A stretch of 42,388 nucleotides of DNA from Burkholderiales bacterium. Lineage in GTDB: Bacteria > Pseudomonadota > Gammaproteobacteria > Burkholderiales > WYBJ01. Location of the stretch: contig JALHQN010000030.1 in the NCBI GenBank assembly GCA_022841915.1, positions 1 to 42,388 of the forward strand, in the 5' to 3' direction. Shown piece by piece: positions 8,581 to 17,426 of this stretch (position 1 is the first letter of the stretch; each line of letters starts with the position of its first letter). The position numbers and the translations under genes were made by a program. The notes below the pieces were generated by a model. It did not search any database and was not told where the DNA came from. It saw only the letters and a list, made by a program, of their open reading frames with translations.

Positions 8581-10088
8581 TGTCGAAGCGCTCCTTCACC
8601 ACTCGCCTGTCACTGGCGCTGGCTTTGCTGCTGCTGGCCTACGGCGCCTTCGTGACTCTGCTCGGGCGGCATGTGGCGGCGGAGCAGGAGCAGGAATCGC
8701 AGCAGCGGCTGTTTCACGGCCTGGCGCGGCATATCGTCGAGCACTGGCCGGAGATCACTGCGCCGGATCGCGACCAGGCCGAGCGCTCGGCGCGCAGCGC
8801 GCTGCTGTCCATGCTGATGACGGTGAACCCGTCCGTGCAGGTGTACCTGCTGGACGCCGACGGTCGCGTGCAGCACTACCTCGGCGAGCCCGGCATGGTA
8901 CGCCAGCACCGGGTCGACCTGGATGTGATTCGTGCATTTCTGGCCGGCGCCGAACTACCCCTGCGCGGCACAGACCCCATGGGATCGGGCATGCCGCGCG
9001 TCTTCAGTGCGGCGATGTTCCCGGTGCGCGCCGGTGATCTGCGGCCGCCCGGATACTTGTACATCATTCTGGACAGCCAGGCGCGCGGCGCCGTGGCGGC
9101 ACAAGTCGGGTCTGGGCGGCTTTGGTGGGGTGCTGCCGTGGCTGCGGCCATCGGCCTGCTGGTGACGTTCCTGCTGGGCCTGTTTACCTTCCGGCGCCTG
9201 ACGCTGCCGCTGCACCGGCTGGCGCAGGGCCTGCGCAGCTACAACCGCATCGGCGCATCCAGTCACGTGGCCGACGAGCCTGCCGCCGGCGCAGGTCCCG
9301 TGTCGGAGCCCAACGGCGGTGACGAGGTGCGTGCCCTGGCCGATGCCTTCGCCGACATGAAGCAACGCATCGATTCCCACGCCGCGCGCGAGCAGCGGCA
9401 GGTGGCGGATCACCGCGAAATGATGGCAAGCGTGGCGCACGACCTGCGCACGCCCCTGACTGCACTGCACGGCCACCTGGAGGTGCTGGCGGCTGAAGTT
9501 GCCCCGGACTCCGACCGCCGCGGCGCCGTGCTGCAGGCAGCATTGGCGCAAAGCCGCAAGGTCAGCCGCCTTTCGCAGCAGTTGTTCGAACTCGCCGCGC
9601 TGCAGTCGACCGAACAGGTGCTGCACCGTGAACGTTTCAGTCTGGACGACCTGGTGACCGATGCGGTGCAGAAGTTCGAGCTCAGCGATACACCCGCTCT
9701 GGTCACGTTGCACGGCGTGGCACCGGGGCGTCTGGAACTCGACGGTGATCTGCAGTTGATCGAACGCGCACTTACCAACTTGATCGACAACGCGGTGCGC
9801 CACGCTCCCGGCAACCAGGCGGTTCGTGTCAGTCTGCGCCGTGAAGGTGAGCAGGCGCAGATCGTGGTCGAAGACGCGGGGCCCGGATTGCCGGAAGAAC
9901 TGCACCAGCGCCTGGATCGGGGCATGTCGTTGCGCGACCCGCCGATCAAGCGCAGCAGCGGCGGCATTGGCGGTCTAGGCCTTGCGATCGCGCAGCGTGT
10001 CGCCGTGCTGCATGGTGGCAGCCTGCGCCCACTGCCGGCGCCGCGGGGCGGCACGCGCCTGTGCCTGGCGCTTCCGCTCGCTCCATAG
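8580..10088 (+). CDS. Membrane sensor histidine kinase
   Basis: The 502-residue product has two membrane segments, about residues 9-28 and 182-204, with a periplasmic sensor region of about 150 residues between them that contains no recognised cofactor motif. HAMP-like sequence follows, then the dimerisation box SVAHDLRTPLTALHGHL with the phosphorylated His at 287. The ATP-binding domain has the N box (ALTNLIDNAVRHA), the G1 box (VEDAGPGLPEE) and the G2 box (GIGGLGLAIAQ). It should phosphorylate the response regulator encoded just upstream. The gene ends facing the RCC1-like gene on the other strand. Confidence 0.93.
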   Translation: MSKRSFTTRLSLALALLLLAYGAFVTLLGRHVAAEQEQESQQRLFHGLARHIVEHWPEITAPDRDQAERSARSALLSMLMTVNPSVQVYLLDADGRVQHYLGEPGMVRQHRVDLDVIRAFLAGAELPLRGTDPMGSGMPRVFSAAMFPVRAGDLRPPGYLYIILDSQARGAVAAQVGSGRLWWGAAVAAAIGLLVTFLLGLFTFRRLTLPLHRLAQGLRSYNRIGASSHVADEPAAGAGPVSEPNGGDEVRALADAFADMKQRIDSHAAREQRQVADHREMMASVAHDLRTPLTALHGHLEVLAAEVAPDSDRRGAVLQAALAQSRKVSRLSQQLFELAALQSTEQVLHRERFSLDDLVTDAVQKFELSDTPALVTLHGVAPGRLELDGDLQLIERALTNLIDNAVRHAPGNQAVRVSLRREGEQAQIVVEDAGPGLPEELHQRLDRGMSLRDPPIKRSSGGIGGLGLAIAQRVAVLHGGSLRPLPAPRGGTRLCLALPLAP

Positions 10089-10157
10089 TCTACGGACAAG
10101 GTCGATGCCCGCTTCGGCTAAGCGCTCGCCTCATGCGGAGGAGACGCAAAGCGTCCG

Positions 10158-11000
10158 CTACATCGACAACAGGCGGGTCGGCGGCGCGCCGAGTGCCCAG
10201 AACCACAGTCGTTCGTCCCTGGTGCGCGCGATGGCATGGTGGTCGCCGCAGGCGACGTCGCTGACGTCGTCCATGACATGTACCGGGTCGAGCCCGACAT
10301 GCTCGCCCCAGACCCAAAGTGTTCCGTCCGATCGAATGGCGAGGGTGTTGCGCGCTCCGGTAGCGATATGTGTCGCATCTTCGAAGATCGTGCCCCAACG
10401 ATCCGCCTTGTCGCCGAAGCCGTGATGTCCGAGCGGGCCGAAGCGGTTGCCGCCGGTGCCTTCTGCCGTCCCGCCGGATTTCAACAGCACGGCATGCCCG
10501 GTGTGGGCACACACGTGAACGACATCGTTTGCGACGTGTTTCCATCCGTCCACTGCCGTCAGCAGGCCATCGCCGTATTGCCCTCGATGGGCGAGGCCGC
10601 TGACGTGTAGGCGACCGTCTCGCGCAATGTAGTAGTCGGAACTGTCGCCGACCCAGCCTTGAACGACGTCCGACGCGACTTCGGTCCATACGCTTGCACC
10701 GGGCGCCCGCTTGATCAGTAGTCCATCGGTCGTGACCGCGAGGACAGCGCTTTCGCCGGCGGATGCATGAGCAATGTGCTCGGCAAAAACGCGAGGCTGC
10801 GGCGAATCGATCGACCATTGCAGCAGTCTGCCCGAGCGATCGATTGCGTACGACTCGTTGCGCGCGACGGCGACGTGTACCGCGTTCAGGGCTATGCGTC
10901 GCGCCGGCTCGAGGTCGGTCCACTCCAGGATGCTGCCCTCGTGCAGGGCGAGATGCCGCGAATAGAAGGCCGCGAGGGTGGAGTGACGAACGGGAGCCAT
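10158..11000 (-). CDS. RCC1-like beta-propeller protein without signal peptide
   Basis: The 280-residue product consists of repeats of the RCC1 type. The clearest repeats are VAVARNESYAIDRSGRLLQW, HIATGARNTLAIRSDGTLW and VACGDHHAIARTRDERLWFW, with degenerate copies between them; about five or six blades can be counted. There is no signal peptide or membrane segment, so the protein should be cytoplasmic. The ATG at 11000 lies six bases after the end of the BMP-family gene, and this is the last gene of the apparent puuD operon. Bacterial RCC1-like proteins have no single known role. Here it may be a ligand-binding or protein-binding accessory for purine breakdown; that is inference from position only. 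Confidence 0.7.
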   Translation of the reverse strand: MAPVRHSTLAAFYSRHLALHEGSILEWTDLEPARRIALNAVHVAVARNESYAIDRSGRLLQWSIDSPQPRVFAEHIAHASAGESAVLAVTTDGLLIKRAPGASVWTEVASDVVQGWVGDSSDYYIARDGRLHVSGLAHRGQYGDGLLTAVDGWKHVANDVVHVCAHTGHAVLLKSGGTAEGTGGNRFGPLGHHGFGDKADRWGTIFEDATHIATGARNTLAIRSDGTLWVWGEHVGLDPVHVMDDVSDVACGDHHAIARTRDERLWFWALGAPPTRLLSM

Positions 11001-11006
11001 ACTGTG

Positions 11007-11942
11007 TCAGAGTCGTGCCTGGGGCAGATCGTACTCCGGACCATCGTAATGTTCGAGCACAACGAGTTCTCCTGCGACGATCGCCCTTGAAACGGCATCG
11101 AGACGCTCCTTCGTGGCGGCATCCACCCTTTCGCTTGTTCTCAATGAGACGACCTCCGGCGCCTCCAGGCCCACGCGTGTCATCGATCCGCCGACGAATC
11201 GCCCGGCGAGGTCGTCGTGTACTGCCATGCGTATGCCCCAACCCGAATCGGCCAGCGCCGATGCCACGAACACGTCGGGTTCCCGTGCGGTCCAGTCGAG
11301 GACGTTGCCGATCTGCGCGATGCCATGGCGTCGGCACGATGCTATGGCCCCGGGGCGACCGCCATCGATCATCGCGAACAGGATGTCTGCGCCCTCCGCG
11401 CAGTAGCGATCCACGCAGTGTGCAGCGAGTTCCGGGTCATGCTGGCTGCCGCAGAAGCCTGTCAGTACGCGAATGTTCGCATCGACGAGCCTCGCGCCTT
11501 GGACGTAGGCTGCGCGCCCCTTCAATCCGGGCTTGACGCGGTCGCCCGACAAATGCGCCACCGTGCCGGTTCGCGTGAGGCAGGCGGCGAGCACCCCTGC
11601 CAGCAGGGCCGAGTGCTCCTGCAGAACCTCATAGCAGGCCACGTTGGATGCCTGCACGGATCCCTGCGAGATCGCGAACCGCTTCGACGGATAGTGCGGG
11701 GCGATCGTGCCGACAGGTACGTCACCCTGGCCGCCGTGCGCGACAAGCAGCTCGATGCCGGCGTCACATAGTTGCGCCAGAGCGTGCGCGCGCGCAATTG
11801 GCTCTCGAGCTTCGATCCAATGCACATCAAGAGCGATGCCTTCGCGCTGCAGCGCCCGAAATGCGCGTACGCCGGCCTCGTTGAAGCTGCCCTGGTTCGG
11901 CGGGCCGAAGAGGACGCCTGCGATGCGCGGTACTCGAGGCAT
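11007..11942 (-). CDS. BMP/PnrA-family ligand-binding protein lacking a signal peptide
   Basis: The 311-residue product matches the basic membrane protein (PnrA-like) family, whose known members bind nucleosides for ABC import. Landmarks are GVLFGPPNQGSFNEAG at the N-terminus, LLVAHGGQGDV, SALLAGVLAACLTRTGTVA, and ILFAMIDGGRPGAIASC. The first residues (MPRVPRIAGVLFG) lead straight into the first strand of the fold, so no export signal is present; the protein should stay in the cytoplasm. It starts four bases after the Bug gene and ends six bases before the RCC1-like gene. Position in a urate operon suggests a purine or purine-derived ligand. A missed upstream start cannot rescue a signal peptide, because the Bug gene occupies that sequence. 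Confidence 0.75.
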   Translation of the reverse strand: MPRVPRIAGVLFGPPNQGSFNEAGVRAFRALQREGIALDVHWIEAREPIARAHALAQLCDAGIELLVAHGGQGDVPVGTIAPHYPSKRFAISQGSVQASNVACYEVLQEHSALLAGVLAACLTRTGTVAHLSGDRVKPGLKGRAAYVQGARLVDANIRVLTGFCGSQHDPELAAHCVDRYCAEGADILFAMIDGGRPGAIASCRRHGIAQIGNVLDWTAREPDVFVASALADSGWGIRMAVHDDLAGRFVGGSMTRVGLEAPEVVSLRTSERVDAATKERLDAVSRAIVAGELVVLEHYDGPEYDLPQARL

Positions 11943-11946
11943 GGCG

Positions 11947-12918
11947 TCAGTTCAGCTTGGCGCCGGATGCCTTCACCGCAGGTGCCCAGTCCTCCACCTG
12001 CTTGCTGACGAAGGCCGTGAACTCCTCGGGGGACATCGGCCGCGTGGAGATGCCGAGTTCATCGAATCTCTTGAGAAGGTCCGGACGTTTGATGACTTCG
12101 CTCATTTCCTTGTGGATGCGTGCAACCACGGCCGGCGGCAGTCCGCGCGGGCCGGAGACGCCGAGGAAGTTCTCGGCGACGAGTCCAGGCATACCGACCT
12201 CGACGACGGTGGGCACGTCCTGGGCAAGCGCCATGCGGCCGCGGGACGTCACGGCGAGGCCGCGCAGCCTGCCGGCCTGCATGTACGGAACGTTCTGCGG
12301 AAAGCTGTCGACGGCCATGGGAATCTGGCCGCCGAGGAGATCGTTGTGCATCGGGCCGGATCCGCGGTAACCAACGTGCTCCATGCGCACGTTCATTTGC
12401 TGCTTGAACGTCTCGCCGACGATATGGCCGATCGATCCGATGCCGCCGGAGCCGTAGTTGACGGCTTGCTTTTGCGTGCGCAGGAAGCCGACCAGTTCCT
12501 TCATGCTCTTCACCGGCAGCGACGGGTGTACGACGAAGAGGTTCGGTACCGAACCGATGTAGAACACATGATTGAAGCTCTTGACGCCGTCGTAGCTGGG
12601 TTTGTCCAGCATGAAGGGCGAGATGCTGATCGGTGTCGTGTTCGAAAGCATCAGGGTGTAGCCGTCGGGGGCGGCGCTCGCGACCGATCCTGCGCCGATG
12701 GTGGCGCCGCCGCCGGCCCGGTTGTCGATCACGATGGACTGGCCGAGCTTTTCGGAGAGCAGCGGCGCGATCAGCCGGGCAACGATGTCGCTCGATCCGC
12801 CAGGCGGAAAGGTGACGACCATGCGTATCGTGCGTTGAGGCCAGGTTTGCGCGTGGACGGCAGGTGCGGCAAGCAGGGTGGAGACGGCTAGTGCGAACGT
12901 GGCTTTGAGATGAGTCAT
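11947..12918 (-). CDS. Bug/TctC-family tripartite transporter solute receptor
   Basis: The 323-residue product has a signal peptide ending in AVHAQ and the standard Bug body: TIRMVVTFPPGGSSDIVARL near the start, VIDNRAGGGATIGA, ASAAPDGYTLML, NYGSGGIGSIGH and MEHVGYRGSGPMHNDLLGG. Bug receptors deliver carboxylates or amides to TctAB-type membrane partners, but no such partner is in the window, which is common for these expanded families. The gene sits inside the urate operon, 33 bases after uraH and four before the BMP-family gene. Its ligand could therefore be urate, allantoin or another ureide; this is inferred only from position. Confidence 0.88.
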   Translation of the reverse strand: MTHLKATFALAVSTLLAAPAVHAQTWPQRTIRMVVTFPPGGSSDIVARLIAPLLSEKLGQSIVIDNRAGGGATIGAGSVASAAPDGYTLMLSNTTPISISPFMLDKPSYDGVKSFNHVFYIGSVPNLFVVHPSLPVKSMKELVGFLRTQKQAVNYGSGGIGSIGHIVGETFKQQMNVRMEHVGYRGSGPMHNDLLGGQIPMAVDSFPQNVPYMQAGRLRGLAVTSRGRMALAQDVPTVVEVGMPGLVAENFLGVSGPRGLPPAVVARIHKEMSEVIKRPDLLKRFDELGISTRPMSPEEFTAFVSKQVEDWAPAVKASGAKLN

Positions 12919-12951
12919 GGGCGAGGCCTTCGGGAACGAGGAGGCTTGGGA

Positions 12952-13305
12952 TCAGCTGCCGCGATAGGTGGAGTAACCCCACGGCGTCACGAGCAGGGGA
13001 ACGTGGTAATTCGCCTGCGGATCGGCGACGGTGAATCGCAGGGTCACCACATCGAGGAAGGGCGGGTCGCCTTGGTGGGTGCCCATGGCGGCAAAGTACT
13101 CGGCGACGTGGAAGGCCAGTTCATAGGTGCCGGCAACGAGCGCATTCCCGGCCAGCAGTGGTCCGTCCGTTCGACCGTCGGCATTCGTGAACGCCGACAC
13201 GAGGTGAACCGGTGCCTTCGCGTCGATCCGGATCAGATCGAATCGCATGGATCTCGCGGGCTCTCCGCGTACCATGTCGAGTACGTGCGTGGATAGTTTG
13301 CCCAA
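12952..13305 (-). CDS. uraH: 5-hydroxyisourate hydrolase
   Basis: The enzyme hydrolyses 5-hydroxyisourate, the product of urate oxidase, to OHCU. It is a transthyretin-like protein of 117 residues, the usual length. The N-terminal LSTHVLDMVRGEPA with His7 and the C-terminal YRGS tetrapeptide are the hallmarks that separate the enzyme from transthyretin. VSAFTNADGRTDGPLL and YELAFHVAEYF are also as expected. The start is a TTG at 13305, supported by a strong AAGGAG six to seven bases upstream; no ATG fits. It lies 12 bases after uraD in the same operon. It has no signal peptide, so it acts in the cytoplasm. Confidence 0.93.
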   Translation of the reverse strand: MGKLSTHVLDMVRGEPARSMRFDLIRIDAKAPVHLVSAFTNADGRTDGPLLAGNALVAGTYELAFHVAEYFAAMGTHQGDPPFLDVVTLRFTVADPQANYHVPLLVTPWGYSTYRGS

Positions 13306-13317
13306 GCGGGATCTCCT

Positions 13318-13848
13318 TCAACCTGCGGAAACGAGTGCGTCGAGACGCAGACGCGTGATTCGGTAGACCTGCACGAGCGCTTCCGCGAACTCGGTGTCTG
13401 CATCCTGGGCGAGCCGGCGCTCGAACGTGGCGAAGATGCTCGCCTTGGTGTGATCGCGCACGGCAACGATGAACGGAAAGCCGAGCTTCAGTCGATAAGC
13501 GCTGTTCAGTTCGTCGATTCGGCGGACTTCGGCTGCCGTCAGCGCATCGAGACCGGCGCGAGCCTGCTCTTGCGTCGACGAGGCGGTGAGACTGCCTTCG
13601 CGCGCCTCGCGCCCCGCCAGCTCGGGGTGGGCAGCCAGCAAAGCAAGGCGCTTCTCCTTGGGCGCCGCTTCGACGGCGGCGACCATTGCGGCATGCAGCG
13701 CATCGATCGATTGAAACGGGCGTCGCGCCACGATCGCCTCGGCCACCCACGGCGAGTGTTCGAAGATGCCGCCGAGCATTGCCACGAATTCGGAGGGCGG
13801 CATCGAGTCGAGGTGTCGCATGGTCTGTGCTGCTGGCCCTATGCTCAT
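13318..13848 (-). CDS. uraD: OHCU decarboxylase
   Basis: The enzyme decarboxylates 2-oxo-4-hydroxy-4-carboxy-5-ureidoimidazoline to S-allantoin. The 176-residue product shows the family marks GGIFEHSPWVAE with the catalytic His, LLAAHPELAGR, the STQEQARAGLDAL helix, and LGFPFIVAVRD. The start chosen is ATG 13848; a GTG at 13893 that overlaps the puuD stop codon would add 15 residues without homology, but cannot be excluded. It sits between puuD and uraH, in reaction order: urate oxidase, then (after uraH) this step. Confidence 0.92.
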   Translation of the reverse strand: MSIGPAAQTMRHLDSMPPSEFVAMLGGIFEHSPWVAEAIVARRPFQSIDALHAAMVAAVEAAPKEKRLALLAAHPELAGREAREGSLTASSTQEQARAGLDALTAAEVRRIDELNSAYRLKLGFPFIVAVRDHTKASIFATFERRLAQDADTEFAEALVQVYRITRLRLDALVSAG

Positions 13849-13889
13849 GTGTATGATCCCGTGGTTCTCATGCAGTGAGCGAAACGACG

Positions 13890-15092
13890 TCACTGCATCG
13901 GTGTGCCGGCCGCGAGCCAGCGTGCAAGCTTGTTCCGCTCTTCATCGGTCATCTTGGTCAGATTGCCCGGCGGCATGACCTGAGTGGTGATGGTTTGCTG
14001 CTGAATCTTCTGTGCGGCTGCAGCGGCTTGTGCCGCCGTTTCCAGACGCAGGCCGGCAGGCGGCTGCACGAATCCCGGGAAGGTCGGCTTCTCTGCATGG
14101 CAGGCAACGCACCGCTGACTGAGGATGGGCTCGATCTCCATGTACGTCACTTTGTCCGCGCCGCCGGTCGATGGCGGCGGTGACGACGGTGCAAGTGCGA
14201 CGACGAGGCCCACGATGAGCACGGCGGCAATCGCGGGCAACGCGAGGAGGTTCTTCCCGCGATGGCGTGCCACGAAGTATTGCCGAATCAACGCGCCGGC
14301 CAGGATGAGCACTGCGAGCACTGCCCACGCATGGCGGTGGCCGAAGGTCATCGGGTAGTGGCTGCTGATCATGATGAACAGCACGGGTAGCGTGAAGTAG
14401 GTGTTGTGCAAGCTGCGCTGCTTGCCGATGATGCCGGGCTGCGGATCGACCGGCTTCCCGGCACGTATCGCCGCGACCACGCGCTTCTGGCCGGGAATGA
14501 TGTGGAAGAAGACGTTCCACACCATGATCGTGCCGATGAATGCACCGGTGTGGATGTAAGCGGCACGGGCGCTAAACACCTGGGCATAGGCCCACGCGGC
14601 GAAGACGACCAGCACGTATACGATGAGGGATAGCGTCAACTCGTGCCTGATGAAGCGGCACAAGGCGTCGTAGACGAGCCAGGCCACGACGAGCGAGCCG
14701 GCCGAGACTGCGATGGCCGTGGGCACGGAGAGTTCCATCACCGATGGATCGATCAGCAGCGACTTCGCGCCATGCCAATACACGATCGCAAGCAATCCCA
14801 TGCCGCTCAGCCAGGTCGTGTAGGCTTCCCACTTCGACCAGTGCAGGTGGTTGCTGAGCGGCTCGCCCTTGGGGCCAGCCATGAACTTCTGGCTCTGGTA
14901 GAACCCGCCGCCATGGACGGCCCAGAGTTCTCCGCAGACGCCGCGTTCCGTGGCGTCCTCCGTGCGGCGGGGAGGGCGCAGCGAGTTGTCGAGCATCACG
15001 AAGTACAGCGATGCCCCGATCCACGCTACACCTGCAGTGAAGTGCAGCCAGCGTACGAGCAGGTTGAGCCAATCGACGAGATAGGTCTCCAT
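13890..15092 (-). CDS. puuD: Membrane urate oxidase with C-terminal cytochrome c domain
   Basis: The enzyme oxidises urate to 5-hydroxyisourate and passes electrons through its own heme c rather than making peroxide. The product has 400 residues. The N-terminal YLVDWLNLLVRWLHFTAGVA, then GGGFYQSQKF and HLHWSKWEAYTTW, are typical of PuuD, and several hydrophobic helices span about residues 10-290. The C-terminal domain holds the heme-binding motif C328-V-A-C331-H332 and a distal TQVMPPGN segment that can supply the Met ligand. The start is ATG 15092, at the conserved METYLVDW beginning, although the frame is open upstream. It is the first gene of an apparent six-gene operon that runs to 10158, and it is divergent from the ABC transporter operon. 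Confidence 0.93.
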   Translation of the reverse strand: METYLVDWLNLLVRWLHFTAGVAWIGASLYFVMLDNSLRPPRRTEDATERGVCGELWAVHGGGFYQSQKFMAGPKGEPLSNHLHWSKWEAYTTWLSGMGLLAIVYWHGAKSLLIDPSVMELSVPTAIAVSAGSLVVAWLVYDALCRFIRHELTLSLIVYVLVVFAAWAYAQVFSARAAYIHTGAFIGTIMVWNVFFHIIPGQKRVVAAIRAGKPVDPQPGIIGKQRSLHNTYFTLPVLFIMISSHYPMTFGHRHAWAVLAVLILAGALIRQYFVARHRGKNLLALPAIAAVLIVGLVVALAPSSPPPSTGGADKVTYMEIEPILSQRCVACHAEKPTFPGFVQPPAGLRLETAAQAAAAAQKIQQQTITTQVMPPGNLTKMTDEERNKLARWLAAGTPMQ

Positions 15093-15604
15093 CAGCGCTG
15101 GTCTCGGCGTGGCGCGCAATGCGAACGGCGCGCAATGGATGATCGATGCACCCCGTGCCGGGGATACGGAAACGGTCCGCAAGTCGATCGAATCGACGCA
15201 AGTGCCGCCAGGAAGGTGCTGGAAGCGGTGGCCGACTTCATTGCACCACTGCAGGGCATGCTGCACTGACGCGGTGCCATCTTGCTCGCATATCGGAGGC
15301 GTGAGCGGGGCATGTCCTCGTCGAATGCAATAAGCATGCCGTTGCATCCGATCGGTGCATGTGCGAATGGGCAACTGCGTCGGGTCGATGGTGATGGAGC
15401 GCACCAGGACAGATGCATCCGTCGGGCGTCGATCCAGATACTCGCGCACCGCCGCATGAGCGGCAGCGGCCCATGCTGCTGTCTCGGCTTGATGCCGGCA
15501 GCCTTCACGATCCGACCCCGTTTGCGGATTTCCGACAGGCTCGCTTCTTGCCTAAGCGCATTGCAGATTGCTGTCAAACAGACACTAAACAACTAGGAGG
15601 ATTT
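15093..15604. other. Divergent intergenic region between puuD and the ABC operon
   Basis: No gene is supported here on either strand. The region must hold the promoters of both divergent operons. The only structured site noticed is the dyad at 15343-15359. Base composition falls near the right end, just before the ABC operon. Confidence 0.5.
15343..15359. promoter_or_regulatory. Imperfect dyad, weak operator candidate
   Basis: Two TGCA blocks flank CCGATCGG, itself a palindrome, with one extra T on the left. The site lies about midway between the divergent puuD and ABC transporter starts. There is no direct evidence for binding. Confidence 0.22.
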
Positions 15605-16612
15605 ATGCGTGTTCGGCGTTTCTTCGCTGGTTTGGCCTTAGCAGCGTTTGCAAGCACCGCCATGGCGCAAACTGCCATTCGCTTTGCACTCGATTGGCGC
15701 TTTGAGGGGCCCGCCGCGCCCTATTTTGTGGCAATCGACAAAGGCTATTACAAGGCTGAAGGCCTTGATGTGACGATCGATCCCGGTTCGGGTTCGGTGG
15801 AAGGCATCAACCGCGTGGCTTCCGGCGTTTATCAACTCGGCTTTGCCGATATCAACTCGCTGGTCAAGTTTCGCGACAATCCCCAAAACGCCCCGATCAG
15901 GGCCATTGCCATGATCTACAACACCCCGGCGTTTTCGATCGTAACCTTGAGGAACAGGGGCATTACCAAGCCCAAAGATCTCGAGGGCAAGATCCTTGGG
16001 GCACCCGCTCCCGACGGTGCCTATGCCCAGTGGCCCATCTTCGTCGATGCCAACAAGATCGACGCCTCGAAAGTAAGAATAGAAAACGTGGGCTTTCCCG
16101 TGCGCGAACCCATGCTGGTCCAAGGAAAGGTCGACGCCATCACCGGCTTCTGGTTTTCTTCCTACATGAACCTGAAGGCCAATGGCGTGAAAGATGAAGA
16201 CATCGTGGTGCTGATGATGCGCGACTTCGGCGTGGATCTTTATGGCAATGTGATCATCGTGAATCCGGACTTTGCCAAAGCCAATCCCAAAGCTGTGGCC
16301 GGTTTCGTCCGTGCAACGATCAAAGGCGTGCAAGACACGATCAAGAACCCTGAAACCGCAATCGATTCGCTCATGAAACGAAATCCTATCGCCAAGCGCG
16401 ATGTCGAACTCGAGCGGTTGAAGCTTGCGATTTCTAAGAACTTCGTTACACCTGAGGTCAGGAAGCATGGCTTCGGCGGCGTTGACATGACGCGGCTGAC
16501 CAAGTCGATTGATCAGATCGGACTGACCTTCAAGTACACCAACAAGCCTAAGGCTGCCGACATTTTCACCAACGAGTTTCTGCCCCCGGTTGAACAGCGT
16601 CTATTGAACTGA
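15605..16612 (+). CDS. NMT1/THI5-type ABC transporter substrate-binding protein
   Basis: The 335-residue product begins with a signal peptide (FFAGLALAAFASTAMAQ) and then shows the NMT1/THI5 fold: IRFALDWRFEGPAAPYFVAI, KGYYKAEGLDVTIDPGSGS, VYQLGFADINSLVKF and LEGKILGAPAPDGAY. The family includes receptors for hydroxymethylpyrimidine, riboflavin, taurine and other small ring compounds. The ATG at 15605 has a full AGGAGG four bases upstream. It is the first gene of a four-gene run with ATPase, permease and gpt. Codon use is noticeably less G+C-rich than in flanking genes. The link to gpt suggests a purine base as ligand; this is inference. Confidence 0.88.
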   Translation: MRVRRFFAGLALAAFASTAMAQTAIRFALDWRFEGPAAPYFVAIDKGYYKAEGLDVTIDPGSGSVEGINRVASGVYQLGFADINSLVKFRDNPQNAPIRAIAMIYNTPAFSIVTLRNRGITKPKDLEGKILGAPAPDGAYAQWPIFVDANKIDASKVRIENVGFPVREPMLVQGKVDAITGFWFSSYMNLKANGVKDEDIVVLMMRDFGVDLYGNVIIVNPDFAKANPKAVAGFVRATIKGVQDTIKNPETAIDSLMKRNPIAKRDVELERLKLAISKNFVTPEVRKHGFGGVDMTRLTKSIDQIGLTFKYTNKPKAADIFTNEFLPPVEQRLLN

Positions 16613-16637
16613 GGCAATCAAGAAGGGGAGCTTGCCC

Positions 16638-17426
16638 ATGCAAGAAGCGCTTGTCGTGCTTGAGAATGTATCCCTTGCCTATGGCAAGGGAGCGAGTGCC
16701 ACCAAGGCGATTGACGATGTCACCCTCACCATTCGCAAAGGGGAGTTCGTCGCGGTGGTAGGCCCTTCGGGCTGCGGCAAAAGCTCCCTCATGAAATTGA
16801 TCTCCGGACTGCATCCTCCCTTGAATGGGCGGCTTGCAGTCGATGGCAAGCCGGTCACCAGCCCGCTGAAATCCGTGGGCATGGCGTTCCAGTCAAGCAA
16901 TCTTTTGCCATGGCGCTCCTGCATTGACAACGTGCTGTTGCCTTTGGAGATCGTTCAGCCGCATCGTAGCAAGATTCGATCGGACCGCGACAAGTACAAG
17001 GCCAAGGCCAAAGGCCTTTTGGAGTCGGTGGGCTTGACCGGCTTTACTGAACAATTCCCTTGGCAGCTTTCGGGCGGCATGCAACAGCGAGCGTCGATTT
17101 GCAGGGCCTTGATCCATGAGCCCGAAATTCTCATGCTCGACGAGCCATTCGGTGCGCTCGATGCCTTCACCCGCGAAGAGCTGTGGTGCACGCTGCGAGA
17201 TATCCAAGCCCAGCGCAAGGTGACCGTCATGCTGGTGACTCACGATCTGCGCGAGGCAGTGTTTCTGGCCGATACGGTTTACGTGATGTCGAATCGACCC
17301 GGGAGCATCTTGAAAAAATGCGACGTGGCATTGCCGCGGCCACGCGACCTGGAAGTGACCTACACACAGGAGTTTCAGAACGTGGTGCATGAACTGCGCG
17401 CATTGATCGGCAGGAAACATCAATGA
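16638..17426 (+). CDS. ABC transporter ATP-binding protein
   Basis: The 262-residue product has all nucleotide-binding motifs: Walker A GPSGCGKSS (residues 42-50), a Q loop in MAFQSSNLLPW, the signature LSGGMQQR, Walker B ILMLDEPFGALD and the switch His in MLVTHDLREA. It is closest to the SsuB/TauB/ThiZ group, which matches the NMT1-type receptor before it. I choose the ATG at 16638 over a TTG six bases earlier because of the spacing to GGGGAG. The gene ends with a four-base overlap (ATGA) with the permease gene, so the two are coupled. Confidence 0.93.
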   Translation: MQEALVVLENVSLAYGKGASATKAIDDVTLTIRKGEFVAVVGPSGCGKSSLMKLISGLHPPLNGRLAVDGKPVTSPLKSVGMAFQSSNLLPWRSCIDNVLLPLEIVQPHRSKIRSDRDKYKAKAKGLLESVGLTGFTEQFPWQLSGGMQQRASICRALIHEPEILMLDEPFGALDAFTREELWCTLRDIQAQRKVTVMLVTHDLREAVFLADTVYVMSNRPGSILKKCDVALPRPRDLEVTYTQEFQNVVHELRALIGRKHQ

